Shown: positions 44,289 through 52,187 of the stretch, in pieces
How positions within the stretch are numbered: position 1 is the stretch's first letter
How the letters are laid out: each line of letters starts with the position of its first letter
DNA from: JAOPZW01 sp963806015
Lineage (GTDB): Bacteria > Actinomycetota > Thermoleophilia > Solirubrobacterales > Solirubrobacteraceae
Assembly (NCBI GenBank): GCA_963806015.1
Contig: CAWDWM010000010.1
Span: 1 to 64,000, forward strand
Length of the DNA: 64,000 nucleotides
Reading direction: 5' to 3'
The notes under the pieces: model-generated
Told to the model about the DNA's origin: nothing
Databases searched by the model: none
The model's input: the letters and a program-made list of their open reading frames with translations, nothing else
Made by a program: the position numbers and the translations under genes

Positions 44289-45677
44289 TCAGCGCAGCGC
44301 CCTGGCCAGCCGGCGGACGCCCTCGTCGAGCGCATCCGGCGCAGCCGCCGCGTAGGTGAGGCGCAGGAAGGGCCCCGGCGGATCGGCCGGGAACCATGGG
44401 CGCCCGGGGAACACGACCACGCCCTCGGCCGCGGCGGCGGCCGCCACCGCCACGTCGTCGCTGCCCTCGGGCAGCGCCACCCACAGGTGCAGGCCGCCGC
44501 CGGGGAGCGTGGCGGGCGCGAGCGCCGGCAGGTGGCGCTGCAGGGCGCCCGCAAGCGCATCGCGGCGCTCGCGCAACGCGGTGCGCAGCCGCCGGCGGTG
44601 GCGCCGCCAGCCCGGGGCGGAGACGACCTCCAGCGCGGCCTCCTGCAGCGGGCCCGAGACGAAGAAGTCGTCGACGATGCGCGCGGCGCGCAGGCGCGCC
44701 CCCGCCGCGCCGCGCGCGCCGATGCCGGCCACGCGCAGCCCGGGCGCCGCCGACTTGGTCAGCGAGCGCACGTAGACGACGTGGCCGTCGCGATCGTCGG
44801 CGGCCAGCGGAGGCGGCGGGTCGGCCTCCGTGCTGAGGTCGCGGGCCCAGTCGTCTTCGATCAGGAACGCGCCCGCGCCGGCGACGGCGTCGAGCACCGC
44901 GCCGCGCCGGTCGGCCGCGAGCACGGAGCCGTGGGGGTTGGCGTAGAGCGGCTGGCAGTAGACCAGCCGCGCTCCGGTGCGCGCGAAGGCCTGTGCGAGC
45001 AGGTCGGGCCGGACGCCGTCGGCGTCGCTGGGGACGGGGACGACGCGCAACCCGGCCGCGCGGGCCGCGACGATGGCGCCGAGGTAGGTGGGCGCCTCGA
45101 CGAGCACCGGGTCGCCGGGCGCGGCGAGCGCGCGGAACGCCGTCGCCAGCGCGGGCTGACCGCCCGAGCAGACCACGACGTCGTGCGCGCGCAGGCTCCC
45201 GCCCGCCTCGCGAGCGAACCAGGCGCGCAGCTCCTCGCGCCCTTCGACGGGCCCTCGCTCCCAGGCACCGGGGCGGCGGGCCGCGCGGGCCAGCGCGGCG
45301 CCGACCAGGTTGATCGGCTGCAGGTCGAGCGCCAGATAGCCGCTGGAGAGCGGGATCGCCCCCGGCGCAGCGACGGCCAGCAGCTCGTGCAGCGCGTCGG
45401 CCTCGACCGCGCCGGCGCCGAGGGCCACGGTCTGCCACGAGAGGTCGGGCGCCGCCGGCGCCGGTGCGCGCGGGGCCACGAAGGTCCCGCGGCCCGGCCG
45501 CGGCTCGAGCAGGCCCTCGGCGGCCAGCGCGGCGATCGCGCGCTGCACGGTGACCGGCGAGGCGCGGTGGCGCGCCATCAGCTCGCGCACGGACGACAGG
45601 CGCTCGCCGGGCGAGGATGCCCCCGCCTCCGCGCGCAGGTCTTGGATGACGCGAGTCTCTGCGTTATCGTTCAGCAT
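44289..45677 (-). CDS. MocR-type regulator (GntR helix-turn-helix fused to aminotransferase domain)
   Basis: 462 aa. N-terminal GntR winged helix ('ERLSSVRELMARHRASPVTVQRAIAALAAEGLLEPRPGRGTFVA', about 30-75), then a fold-type I aminotransferase domain: 'PLYANPHGSVLAADRR', 'LIEDDWARDL', PLP lysine in 'RSLTKSAAPGLR'. MocR proteins use pyridoxal phosphate as part of their sensing. The start ATG (45677-45675) overlaps by two bases the ATG of the divergent EamA gene, and an inverted repeat spans both. Confidence 0.92.
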   Translation of the reverse strand: MLNDNAETRVIQDLRAEAGASSPGERLSSVRELMARHRASPVTVQRAIAALAAEGLLEPRPGRGTFVAPRAPAPAAPDLSWQTVALGAGAVEADALHELLAVAAPGAIPLSSGYLALDLQPINLVGAALARAARRPGAWERGPVEGREELRAWFAREAGGSLRAHDVVVCSGGQPALATAFRALAAPGDPVLVEAPTYLGAIVAARAAGLRVVPVPSDADGVRPDLLAQAFARTGARLVYCQPLYANPHGSVLAADRRGAVLDAVAGAGAFLIEDDWARDLSTEADPPPPLAADDRDGHVVYVRSLTKSAAPGLRVAGIGARGAAGARLRAARIVDDFFVSGPLQEAALEVVSAPGWRRHRRRLRTALRERRDALAGALQRHLPALAPATLPGGGLHLWVALPEGSDDVAVAAAAAAEGVVVFPGRPWFPADPPGPFLRLTYAAAAPDALDEGVRRLARALR

Positions 45678-45718
45678 GAGTAGTACGGATAACGCTATCG
45701 CAGCGACGCCGATAACGG
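45661..45718. promoter_or_regulatory. Operator repeats over the overlapping MocR/EamA starts
   Basis: GCGTTATC (45661-45668) and GATAACGC (45688-45695) form a perfect 8-bp inverted repeat centred on the shared start codons; a third half-site GATAACGG follows at 45711-45718. Probable MocR binding sites controlling both genes. Confidence 0.7.
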
Positions 45719-46602
45719 CAACCGCGCGCGGGCGTGCCGGGATCCGCGCCCTGCCGCCCGGCCTCGCCCTCGGCACGCTCGGGATCGTGGGCTTCTCGTT
45801 CTCGCTGCCGGCCACGCGGCTCGCCGTCGCCGACCTCGACCCGTGGGTGGTGGCGTTCGGGCGCGCCACGGTGGCCGCGGTGCTGGCGGCGCTCTACCTG
45901 CTGGCCACGCGCGCCGCGCGGCCGAGCCGCGAGCAGGCGCGCTCGCTGGCCATCGTCGCCGCCGGCGTCGTGGTGGGCTTCCCGCTGCTGACCTCACTCG
46001 CGCTCGAGGTCCAGACCGCCGCGCACGGGGCCGTGGTCATCGCGATCCTGCCCGCCGCCACGGCGGTGGCGGCGGTCAAGCGGGCGCACGAGCACCCGAG
46101 CCGCGCCTTCTGGCTGGCGGCGGGCGCCGGCCTCGTCGCCGTAGTGGCCTTCGTCCTCTCCCAGGGCGTCGGCGGCCTGCGGGCGGGCGACGCCTTCCTG
46201 CTCGGCGCGGTCGTGCTGTGCGCGATCGGCTACGCCGAGGGCGGCGCGCTGAGCCGCACGCTCGGCGGCCCGACGACGATCTGCTGGGCGCTCGTGCTCA
46301 GCGCGCCCCTGACGGCCTCGACGACCGCGCTGGCGATCGCCCTGACGGGGCTGCACGCCGACGCCACCGCCTGGCTGGGCTTCGCCTACGTCGCCGTCGT
46401 CTCGATGTTCCTGGGCTTCTTCGCCTGGTACGCGGGGCTGGCGCGCGGCGGGGTGGCGCGCATCGGCCAGGTCCAGCTCGCCCAGCCCGTGCTCACGCTG
46501 GGCTGGTCGGCGGTGCTGCTCGGAGAGCACGTGGGGGAGGCCACGCTGCTGACCGCGCTCGCGGTGCTGGCCTGCGTGGCGGCGACGCAGCGCACGCGAT
46601 GA
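45676..46602 (+). CDS. EamA-family (DMT) transporter
   Basis: 308 aa with ten membrane helices in two EamA halves: 'LGTLGIVGFSFSLPATRLAVADLDPWVVAFGRATVAAVLAALYLL' first, 'AYVAVVSMFLGFFAWYAGLARGGVARIGQVQLAQPVLTLGWSAVLLGEHVG' second. Probably exports a metabolite or amino acid under control of the divergent MocR regulator. ATG 45676 is used; it leaves no room for a Shine-Dalgarno outside the regulator's coding sequence, so a leaderless start is likely. Confidence 0.9.
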   Translation: MSSTDNAIAATPITATARGRAGIRALPPGLALGTLGIVGFSFSLPATRLAVADLDPWVVAFGRATVAAVLAALYLLATRAARPSREQARSLAIVAAGVVVGFPLLTSLALEVQTAAHGAVVIAILPAATAVAAVKRAHEHPSRAFWLAAGAGLVAVVAFVLSQGVGGLRAGDAFLLGAVVLCAIGYAEGGALSRTLGGPTTICWALVLSAPLTASTTALAIALTGLHADATAWLGFAYVAVVSMFLGFFAWYAGLARGGVARIGQVQLAQPVLTLGWSAVLLGEHVGEATLLTALAVLACVAATQRTR

Positions 46603-46807
46603 AGACAGATGGCTGATTCCACGACCCCCGCGCTCGCCTGTACGCGCTCCGCGGCGCCGGATCGCCACCCAGATGTCGTTCCCACCCACCCCGGGCAACC
46701 AGCCCGGCACCCCTTCGCCGTGCGGCGCGGGGCGGGTGGGCGAGATCACGGCCCGCGCACATGCGAACACGGCGGCCGCGGAATCAACCATCTACCCTTT
46801 CGCCCGC

Positions 46808-47248
46808 ATGGCCGTCAACACGAACGCCGTCGGCAAGCGCTACCCGCCCCTGACCTACGCGGTCGGGCGCGAGAAGGTCCGCGAGTACGCCTTCGCCGTC
46901 GGCGAGACCAACCCGCTGCACCTCGAGGTCGCGGCCGCGCGCGCCCTGGGTTATCGCGACGTCGTCGCGCCCCCGATGTTCGCCGCGGTCTACAGCTCGC
47001 CCGCCCTGGGTCCGGCGCTCTTCGATCCCGAGGTGGGGATCAACTTCGCCTTCATGGTCCACGGGGGCCAGGAGTTCAAGTGGGGCCCGCTGGTCGTCGC
47101 CGGCGACGAGATCGAGACCACGGTGACGGTCAAGGACATCTCCGAGCGCAGCGGAACCGGCTTCTACGTCTTCGAGTCCGTGTCCACCAACCAGGACGGC
47201 GACACCGTGTGCGTCGGCACCTGGTCGAACATCGTGCGAGGCGGGTGA
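46808..47248 (+). CDS. MaoC-type hydratase, N-terminal-domain form (HadA/FAS1-like)
   Basis: 146 aa hot-dog fold. 'MAVNTNAVGKRYPPLTYAVGREKVREYAFAVGETNPLHLEVAAARALGYRDVVAPPMFAAVY' matches the N-terminal dehydratase half found in actinobacterial FAS-II 3-hydroxyacyl dehydratases. This subunit lacks the catalytic Asp-His and supports the partner encoded 3 bp downstream. TACCCT (46793-46798) lies 9 bases before ATG. The 205 bp between the EamA gene and this start show no other gene. Confidence 0.88.
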   Translation: MAVNTNAVGKRYPPLTYAVGREKVREYAFAVGETNPLHLEVAAARALGYRDVVAPPMFAAVYSSPALGPALFDPEVGINFAFMVHGGQEFKWGPLVVAGDEIETTVTVKDISERSGTGFYVFESVSTNQDGDTVCVGTWSNIVRGG

Positions 47249-47251
47249 GCG

Positions 47252-47635
47252 ATGCAGGCCGGCGATCAGATCCCCCAGCTCAAGGTGACGCCCGACAAGT
47301 ACCTGACGGTGCGCTACGCGGGCGCCTCGGGCGACTTCAACCCGATCCACATCGACGAGGACTTCGCCAAGCAGGTGGGTCTGCCGGGGCGGATCCTGCA
47401 CGGGCTGTGGACGATGGCCCAGGTGGCCCGGGCGCAGACCGACGCCGGCGGGGGCCCGCACAGCCTGCGCCGGCTGCAGGTGCAGTTCCGCGGCATGGGC
47501 CTCCCCGAGCACGAGCTCACCGTCACGGGGACGGTGCACGAACTGCGCGACGGCGTCGCGGTCGTGCACACGGTGGCCGAGCAGGACGGCAAGGCGATCA
47601 TCCGCAACGCCGAGGCCGAGATCGCGGTCGAGTAG
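47252..47635 (+). CDS. MaoC-type hydratase, catalytic subunit (HadB-like)
   Basis: 127 aa. The catalytic hydratase-2 motif is present: 'YAGASGDFNPIHIDEDFAKQVGLPGRILHGLWTMAQVAR' with the Asp and His dyad. With the preceding gene it forms a HadAB-type heterodimer that dehydrates (3R)-hydroxyacyl thioesters in fatty acid elongation. Distance to the previous stop is 3 bases. Confidence 0.9.
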   Translation: MQAGDQIPQLKVTPDKYLTVRYAGASGDFNPIHIDEDFAKQVGLPGRILHGLWTMAQVARAQTDAGGGPHSLRRLQVQFRGMGLPEHELTVTGTVHELRDGVAVVHTVAEQDGKAIIRNAEAEIAVE

Positions 47636-47666
47636 CCCCGCGCCGGCTCGACCTACAATCGATGTG

Positions 47667-48689
47667 GTGCTGACGCCGCGCCAAGAGCTGATCCTGCGCA
47701 AGCTGGTCGAGGCCCACACCACGACCGGTGAGCCCGTGGGCTCCAAGACCCTGGCCGCCGATCCCGACCTGGACTTCGGCGCGTCGACGATCCGCAACGA
47801 GCTGGCCATGCTCGAGGAGCACGGCCTGCTCAAGCACCCCCACACGAGCGCGGGGCGCGTGCCGACCGATGCCGGGCACCGCTTCTACGTCGATCGCCTG
47901 CTGGGCAGCCAGGACGTCATCCCGCGCGAGCGCGGCCTGGACCTGCAGCTGGTGCGCCGCGAGGTCGACGAGGCGATGCGCGCGACCACCGAGACGCTCT
48001 CGCAGGTCACCAACCTGCTGGCCATCGTCTCGGCACCGCCGATCGACACCGCGACCATCCGCCACGTCGAGGTCCTGCTGCTGCAGCCCCAGGTCCTGAT
48101 GGTCGTGATCATCACCTCCACCGGCGGGGTCACGAAGAAGGTGCTGCCGTTCGAGCGTCCGGTCGACCAGGGACTGACCGCGTGGGCCGGCGCCTACCTC
48201 AACGAGCGCCTGGAGGGCGTGAGCCTCGGCGCGCGCACGCTGCACTCAAAGCTCAACGACCCCTCGCTGGGGGCCATGGAGCGCGGCTTCCTCGAGCGCC
48301 TGGCGCCCGCGTTCACCGAGCTGGCCGAGACCGCCGAGGACACGCTCTACGTCGGCGGCGCCGCCCGGCTGCTCTCCGAGCACCGCTTCCAGGACCTCAC
48401 CGAGATCAACGAGCTGATGGGCATCCTCGAACGCCGCGTGGCGCTGCTCAACGTCTTGCGCGCCGCCCTCGGCCAGCGCGACGTGCTCGTGCGCATCGGC
48501 CACGAGAACGAGCTGCCCGCCCTGCACTCGCTGGCCTTCGTGGCCTCCGGCTACGGCCTGCCCGCCCGCCATCTCGGCACCGTCTCGGTGCTGGGGCCGG
48601 TGCGCATGGACTACGCCGCCGCCATCCGCACCGTGCGCGAGGCCGCCCACCAGCTCTCGCGCTTCATCGAGGACGTGTACGAGGGCTGA
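47667..48689 (+). CDS. hrcA: Heat-inducible transcription repressor HrcA
   Basis: 340 aa from GTG 47667 (GTG 47664 also possible); TACAAT at 47654-47659 is 7 bases before, so 47667 fits a leaderless start. Winged helix 'LTPRQELILRKLVEAHTTTGEPVGSKTLAADPDLDFGASTIRNELAMLEEHGLL' and the GAF-like core with 'HTSAGRVPTDAGHRFYVD' are typical. It represses chaperone genes. The stop overlaps the dnaJ ATG. No CIRCE element was found in the window. Confidence 0.96.
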   Translation: MLTPRQELILRKLVEAHTTTGEPVGSKTLAADPDLDFGASTIRNELAMLEEHGLLKHPHTSAGRVPTDAGHRFYVDRLLGSQDVIPRERGLDLQLVRREVDEAMRATTETLSQVTNLLAIVSAPPIDTATIRHVEVLLLQPQVLMVVIITSTGGVTKKVLPFERPVDQGLTAWAGAYLNERLEGVSLGARTLHSKLNDPSLGAMERGFLERLAPAFTELAETAEDTLYVGGAARLLSEHRFQDLTEINELMGILERRVALLNVLRAALGQRDVLVRIGHENELPALHSLAFVASGYGLPARHLGTVSVLGPVRMDYAAAIRTVREAAHQLSRFIEDVYEG

Positions 48690-49813
48690 TGGCCGGCACG
48701 CGACCCAGAGATCCCTACGAGGTGCTCGGCGTCGGCCGCGAGGCCGGCGAGACCGAGATCAAGAAGGCGTTCCGGCGCCTGGCGCGCGAGCTGCATCCCG
48801 ACGTCAACCGCCACGACCCCGACGCCGAGGAGAAGTTCAAGGAGGCCGCGGAGGCCTACGAGATCCTTTCCGACGCCGAGCGCCGCGCGACCTACGACCG
48901 CTACGGCCACGACGGCCTGCGCTCGGGCGGCTACTCGCCCAACTTCGAGGGCTTCGGGTCGATCTCCGACCTCTTCGACGCCTTCTTCGGCAGCGCGTTC
49001 GGCGCCTCCGCCCGCGGCGGCCCGATGCAGGGCGGCGACGTCGCCGTCAGCGCCGAGGTCACGCTCGCGCAGGCCGCGACCGGGGCCGAGGTCGAGCTGA
49101 GCTTCGAGGCCATCGACACCTGCGAGCACTGCCGCGGAAACGGCGCCGAGCCCGGAACGCCGATCGTCGCGTGCGAGCGCTGCGGCGGCGCCGGGGTGCT
49201 GCAGGGGGTGTCGCGCTCGCCCTTCGGGCAGGTCGTGCGCCAGGTCGCCTGCGACGTCTGCGGCGGCGAGGGGCGCGTCCCCGAGCAGCCGTGCGCGCAC
49301 TGCGAGGGGCGCGGGCGCGAGGTGCGCCGGCGCACGCTGCGCGTCGACGTGCCCGCGGGCATCGGCGACGGCCAGCGCATCCGCCTTGCCGGCCGCGGGC
49401 ACGCGGGCGAGCGCGGCGGGCCGCCCGGCGACCTCTACGTCCTCGTCCACGTGGAGGCCGACGAGCGCTTCCTGCGCGACGGCGACGACCTGGTGACCGT
49501 GCTCGACGTCCCGGCGCCGATCGCCGCGCTGGGCGCCAAGCTCAGCGCTCCCTCGCTCGACGGCGACATCGAGGTCGAGGTGGTGCCCGGCACGCAGCCC
49601 GGAGCCGTCGTCACCGTCGGTGGCAAGGGCATGCCGCGCCTGCGCCGTCCGGGCCGCCACGGCGACCTGCGCGTAGTGGTCAACGTCGTCGTCCCGCGCA
49701 AGTTGAGCAAGAATCAGCGCCGCCTGGCCCAGGAGCTGGCCGACTCCATGACCGCCGAGAACCTGCGCACCGACGAATCGCTCATCGGCAAGCTCAAGCG
49801 CCTGCTCGGATGA
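48689..49813 (+). CDS. dnaJ: Chaperone protein DnaJ
   Basis: 374 aa. J domain 1-75 with 'HPD' in 'RELHPDVNRHDP', G/F-rich linker with 'FGSISDLFDAFFGSAFG', four CxxCxGxG zinc repeats (CEHCRGNG, CERCGGAG, CDVCGGEG, CAHCEGRG; about 150-220) and the two C-terminal substrate domains. It delivers unfolded proteins to DnaK and stimulates its ATPase. ATG overlaps the hrcA stop (TGATG) and its own stop overlaps prmA (ATGA). Confidence 0.97.
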   Translation: MAGTRPRDPYEVLGVGREAGETEIKKAFRRLARELHPDVNRHDPDAEEKFKEAAEAYEILSDAERRATYDRYGHDGLRSGGYSPNFEGFGSISDLFDAFFGSAFGASARGGPMQGGDVAVSAEVTLAQAATGAEVELSFEAIDTCEHCRGNGAEPGTPIVACERCGGAGVLQGVSRSPFGQVVRQVACDVCGGEGRVPEQPCAHCEGRGREVRRRTLRVDVPAGIGDGQRIRLAGRGHAGERGGPPGDLYVLVHVEADERFLRDGDDLVTVLDVPAPIAALGAKLSAPSLDGDIEVEVVPGTQPGAVVTVGGKGMPRLRRPGRHGDLRVVVNVVVPRKLSKNQRRLAQELADSMTAENLRTDESLIGKLKRLLG

Positions 49814-50616
49814 TCCGCCTGGCGCTGCGCGTGCAGCGCGAGCAGGCCGAGATCGTCCTCGCCGAGCTGCTGGAGCTCGCGCCGGGTGGGGTGGAGGAGC
49901 TCAGCGACGGCGACGTCGTCGAGTACGCCGTCTACGGCGCGCCCGGCGAGCTGCCCGACCTCCCCGACCTGCGCGCGGCCGCCGGCGCTGCGCTGGTGGA
50001 GGTCAGCACCACCGAGGTGGCCGACGACTGGGACGAGCGCTGGAAGGCCTTCCACCAACCCGTCCAGGTCGGCGAGCTCTACGTGCGCCCGCCGTGGGCG
50101 CCACCGCGCGACGGCCTGCGCGACGTCGTCATCGACCCCGCGCAGGCGTTCGGCACGGGGGCGCATCCGACCACGCGCCTGTGCCTGGAGCTGCTGCTCG
50201 AGCTCCGGCCGGGGGGCGCGCTGGTCGACGTCGGCTGCGGCTCGGGCGTGCTCGCCATCGCCGCGGCGCGGCTCGGCTGGGCGCCCGTGCTCGGCATCGA
50301 CCACGAGCGCGAGTCGGTTCAGGCCACCCTCGACAACGCGGCGGCCAACGGCGTGGCGCTGCAGGCGCGCCGCCACGACCTGCTGCGCGACGGGCCCGCG
50401 CCCGGCGCGCCGGTCGTCCTGGCCAACCTCCTGCGCCCGCTGCTGCTGCGCGTCGCTGCCGACGGCTTCGCCGGCAGCGCGCCCGACGTGCTCGTCGCCA
50501 GCGGGCTGCTCGCGCACGAGGGCGACGAGGTGGCCGGCGCCTTCGCGCGCCACGGCCTGCGCGAGGCCGGCCGCCGCCACGGCGGCGAGTGGGTGGCGCT
50601 CCTGCTGCGGCGCTAG
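49810..50616 (+). CDS. prmA: Ribosomal protein L11 methyltransferase
   Basis: 268 aa. N-terminal L11-recognition domain, then the SAM domain: 'DPAQAFGTGAHPTTRLCLELL' (about 114-134), 'LVDVGCGSGVLAIAAARLG', and 'VVLANLLRPLLL', the NPP-like catalytic motif here read as ANLLRP. The hrcA-dnaJ-prmA order is widely conserved, which supports the assignment over a generic methyltransferase. Translationally coupled to dnaJ. Confidence 0.9.
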   Translation: MIRLALRVQREQAEIVLAELLELAPGGVEELSDGDVVEYAVYGAPGELPDLPDLRAAAGAALVEVSTTEVADDWDERWKAFHQPVQVGELYVRPPWAPPRDGLRDVVIDPAQAFGTGAHPTTRLCLELLLELRPGGALVDVGCGSGVLAIAAARLGWAPVLGIDHERESVQATLDNAAANGVALQARRHDLLRDGPAPGAPVVLANLLRPLLLRVAADGFAGSAPDVLVASGLLAHEGDEVAGAFARHGLREAGRRHGGEWVALLLRR

Positions 50617-50619
50617 GGT
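50614..50619 (+). promoter_or_regulatory. -10 box TAGGGT overlapping the prmA stop
   Basis: Six bases before ATG 50626 of the hydrolase gene; leaderless pattern. Confidence 0.4.
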
Positions 50620-50625
50620 CGAGCG

Positions 50626-51540
50626 ATGAGCGAACGCGAGGACCTGACCTTCCCCAGCGGCGAGGACACGTGCGCCGCGTGGCTCTACCGTCCCGGCGCG
50701 GCGGCGGGGCCGGTGCCGTGCGTCGTCATGGCCCACGGCTTCACGGCCACCCGCGGGGACCGGCTGCCCGCCTACGCCGAGCGCTTCGCCGCCGGCGGCC
50801 TCGCGGTGCTGCTCTTCGACTACCGGCACTTCGGCGACTCCTCCGGCACGCCGCGCCAGCTGCTGGACATCGGCCGCCAGCAGGCCGACTACCACGCCGC
50901 CGTCGCGTTCGCGCGCACCCTGGAGGGCATCGACGCGCAACGCATCGGGCTGTTCGGCACGTCGTTCTCGGGCGGGCACGTCGTCGCGGTCGCGGCGCAG
51001 GACCCCTCGATCGCCGCCGTCGTCTCGCAGTGCCCGTTCGCCGACGGCCTCGCCGCGCTGCGCGTGGTGCCGCCGCGCGTCGCGCTGCGCGCGACCGCGC
51101 TCGGCCTCGCCGACCAGGCCGCGGGGCTGGCCGGCCGCGCGCCGCGCACGATGCCCGCCGTCGGCGTGCCGGGGTCGTTCGCGGTCATGACCGCGCCCGA
51201 CGCGCAGCCGGGCTTCGAGGCGATCGTCCCGCCGGGCTCGCCGTGGCGCAACGAGGTGGCCGCGCGGATCATGCTGCGCGTCGCGACCTACCGTCCCGTG
51301 CGCTCGGCGGCCTCGGTCGCCTGCCCGCTGCTCGTCTGCGTGTGCGAGCGCGACCTGACCACTCCGCCCGGCGCCGCGATCAAGATGGGCGAGCGCGCGC
51401 CGCGTGGCGAGGTCCTGCGCTATCCCGTCGGCCACTTCGAGATCTACCTCGGCGAGCCGTTCGAGCAGGCCGTTGCCGCCCAGACGGCCTTCCTGCAGCG
51501 CCACCTGGCCGCCGTGGCACCGGCGGCAGCCGTGGTCTGA
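50626..51540 (+). CDS. Alpha/beta-hydrolase (dienelactone hydrolase-like)
   Basis: 304 aa. 'VVMAHGFTATRGDRLPAYAERFAAGGLAVLLFDYRHFGDSSG' is the oxyanion region, nucleophile Ser in 'GLFGTSFSGGHVVAVAA', acid in 'CVCERDLTTPP', His in 'YPVGHFEIYLGEPFEQAV'. The triad is complete. It resembles S9/DLH-type esterases and the YcjY-like family. Substrate unknown. Ends next to the SirB1-like gene. Confidence 0.87.
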   Translation: MSEREDLTFPSGEDTCAAWLYRPGAAAGPVPCVVMAHGFTATRGDRLPAYAERFAAGGLAVLLFDYRHFGDSSGTPRQLLDIGRQQADYHAAVAFARTLEGIDAQRIGLFGTSFSGGHVVAVAAQDPSIAAVVSQCPFADGLAALRVVPPRVALRATALGLADQAAGLAGRAPRTMPAVGVPGSFAVMTAPDAQPGFEAIVPPGSPWRNEVAARIMLRVATYRPVRSAASVACPLLVCVCERDLTTPPGAAIKMGERAPRGEVLRYPVGHFEIYLGEPFEQAVAAQTAFLQRHLAAVAPAAAVV

Positions 51541-52115
51541 AGTTTCGACGGTCGGGCATTCCCGAACGGCCCGCCCTCGCCGAGCAGGCGCTCGACCAGC
51601 TCGCCGGATGGCTCGTCGGCGTCCGCCACGACGTCCCGGCCGGCCAGCTGGACGCGCTGGCCGAGCTGACCGCCGCCCACCTCGAAGCCGTGATGCTGTC
51701 CAGTGCGATCGACGACCTGCTGCTCGACCGCGTGGTGGTCGGAGGAGCGGGCCACCCGCTGGTGCTCACGATCGCGTGCGCCGAGGCGGCTCGCCGGGCG
51801 GGAGTTCCGGTGGGCATCGTCGCCGGGGCCGACGGCGCCTTCCTGGCCCACCCCGAGCTCGCCGATCCGCTGCTGGTCGATCCGGCGCGCGGGGCGCTGC
51901 GCGACGCTCGCACGCTGCAGGCGCCCGTGTCGTGGCAGTGTGGTCACCAGGTGGCGGCCCGGATCCTCAACCGCATCGCGGAGCGCGCCGACCGCGTCGG
52001 CCACCTGCCGTGGGCGCTGCGCGCCGCCGAGCTGCACCTCGCGCTGCCCTTCGATGCGGCGACGCGCGAACGCATGCAGGCCAACCTGGGTCGCGTCCGT
52101 GCCCGGTTGAACTAG
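51537..52115 (+). CDS. SirB1-like (transglutaminase-like) protein, start uncertain
   Basis: About 192 aa. 'AVMLSSAIDDLLLDRVVVGGAGHPLVLTIACAEAARRAGVPVGIVAG' and the helical end 'RILNRIAERADRVGHLPWALRAAELHLALPFDAATRERMQANLGRVRARLN' match the SirB1/transglutaminase-like plus TPR family. The homologous sequence begins near 51560, yet no ATG or GTG exists there in frame; the first is GTG/ATG at about 51688, which would cut the fold. A CTG at 51537 overlapping the upstream stop is a possible start. The domain's usual Cys-His centre is not evident. Confidence 0.7.
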   Translation: MKFRRSGIPERPALAEQALDQLAGWLVGVRHDVPAGQLDALAELTAAHLEAVMLSSAIDDLLLDRVVVGGAGHPLVLTIACAEAARRAGVPVGIVAGADGAFLAHPELADPLLVDPARGALRDARTLQAPVSWQCGHQVAARILNRIAERADRVGHLPWALRAAELHLALPFDAATRERMQANLGRVRARLN

Positions 52116-52187
52116 AGCGCCGGTGCGCCCGACGCGCCATGCCCGGGCGTCACGGCTTGGCGGGGGAGATTGAATGGGCGGTGCACG

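Noticed and set aside
47600..47667. CIRCE element (TTAGCACTC-N9-GAGTGCTAA) for hrcA-dnaJ
   Set aside because: No such inverted repeat occurs here or elsewhere upstream; only a -10 box is visible.
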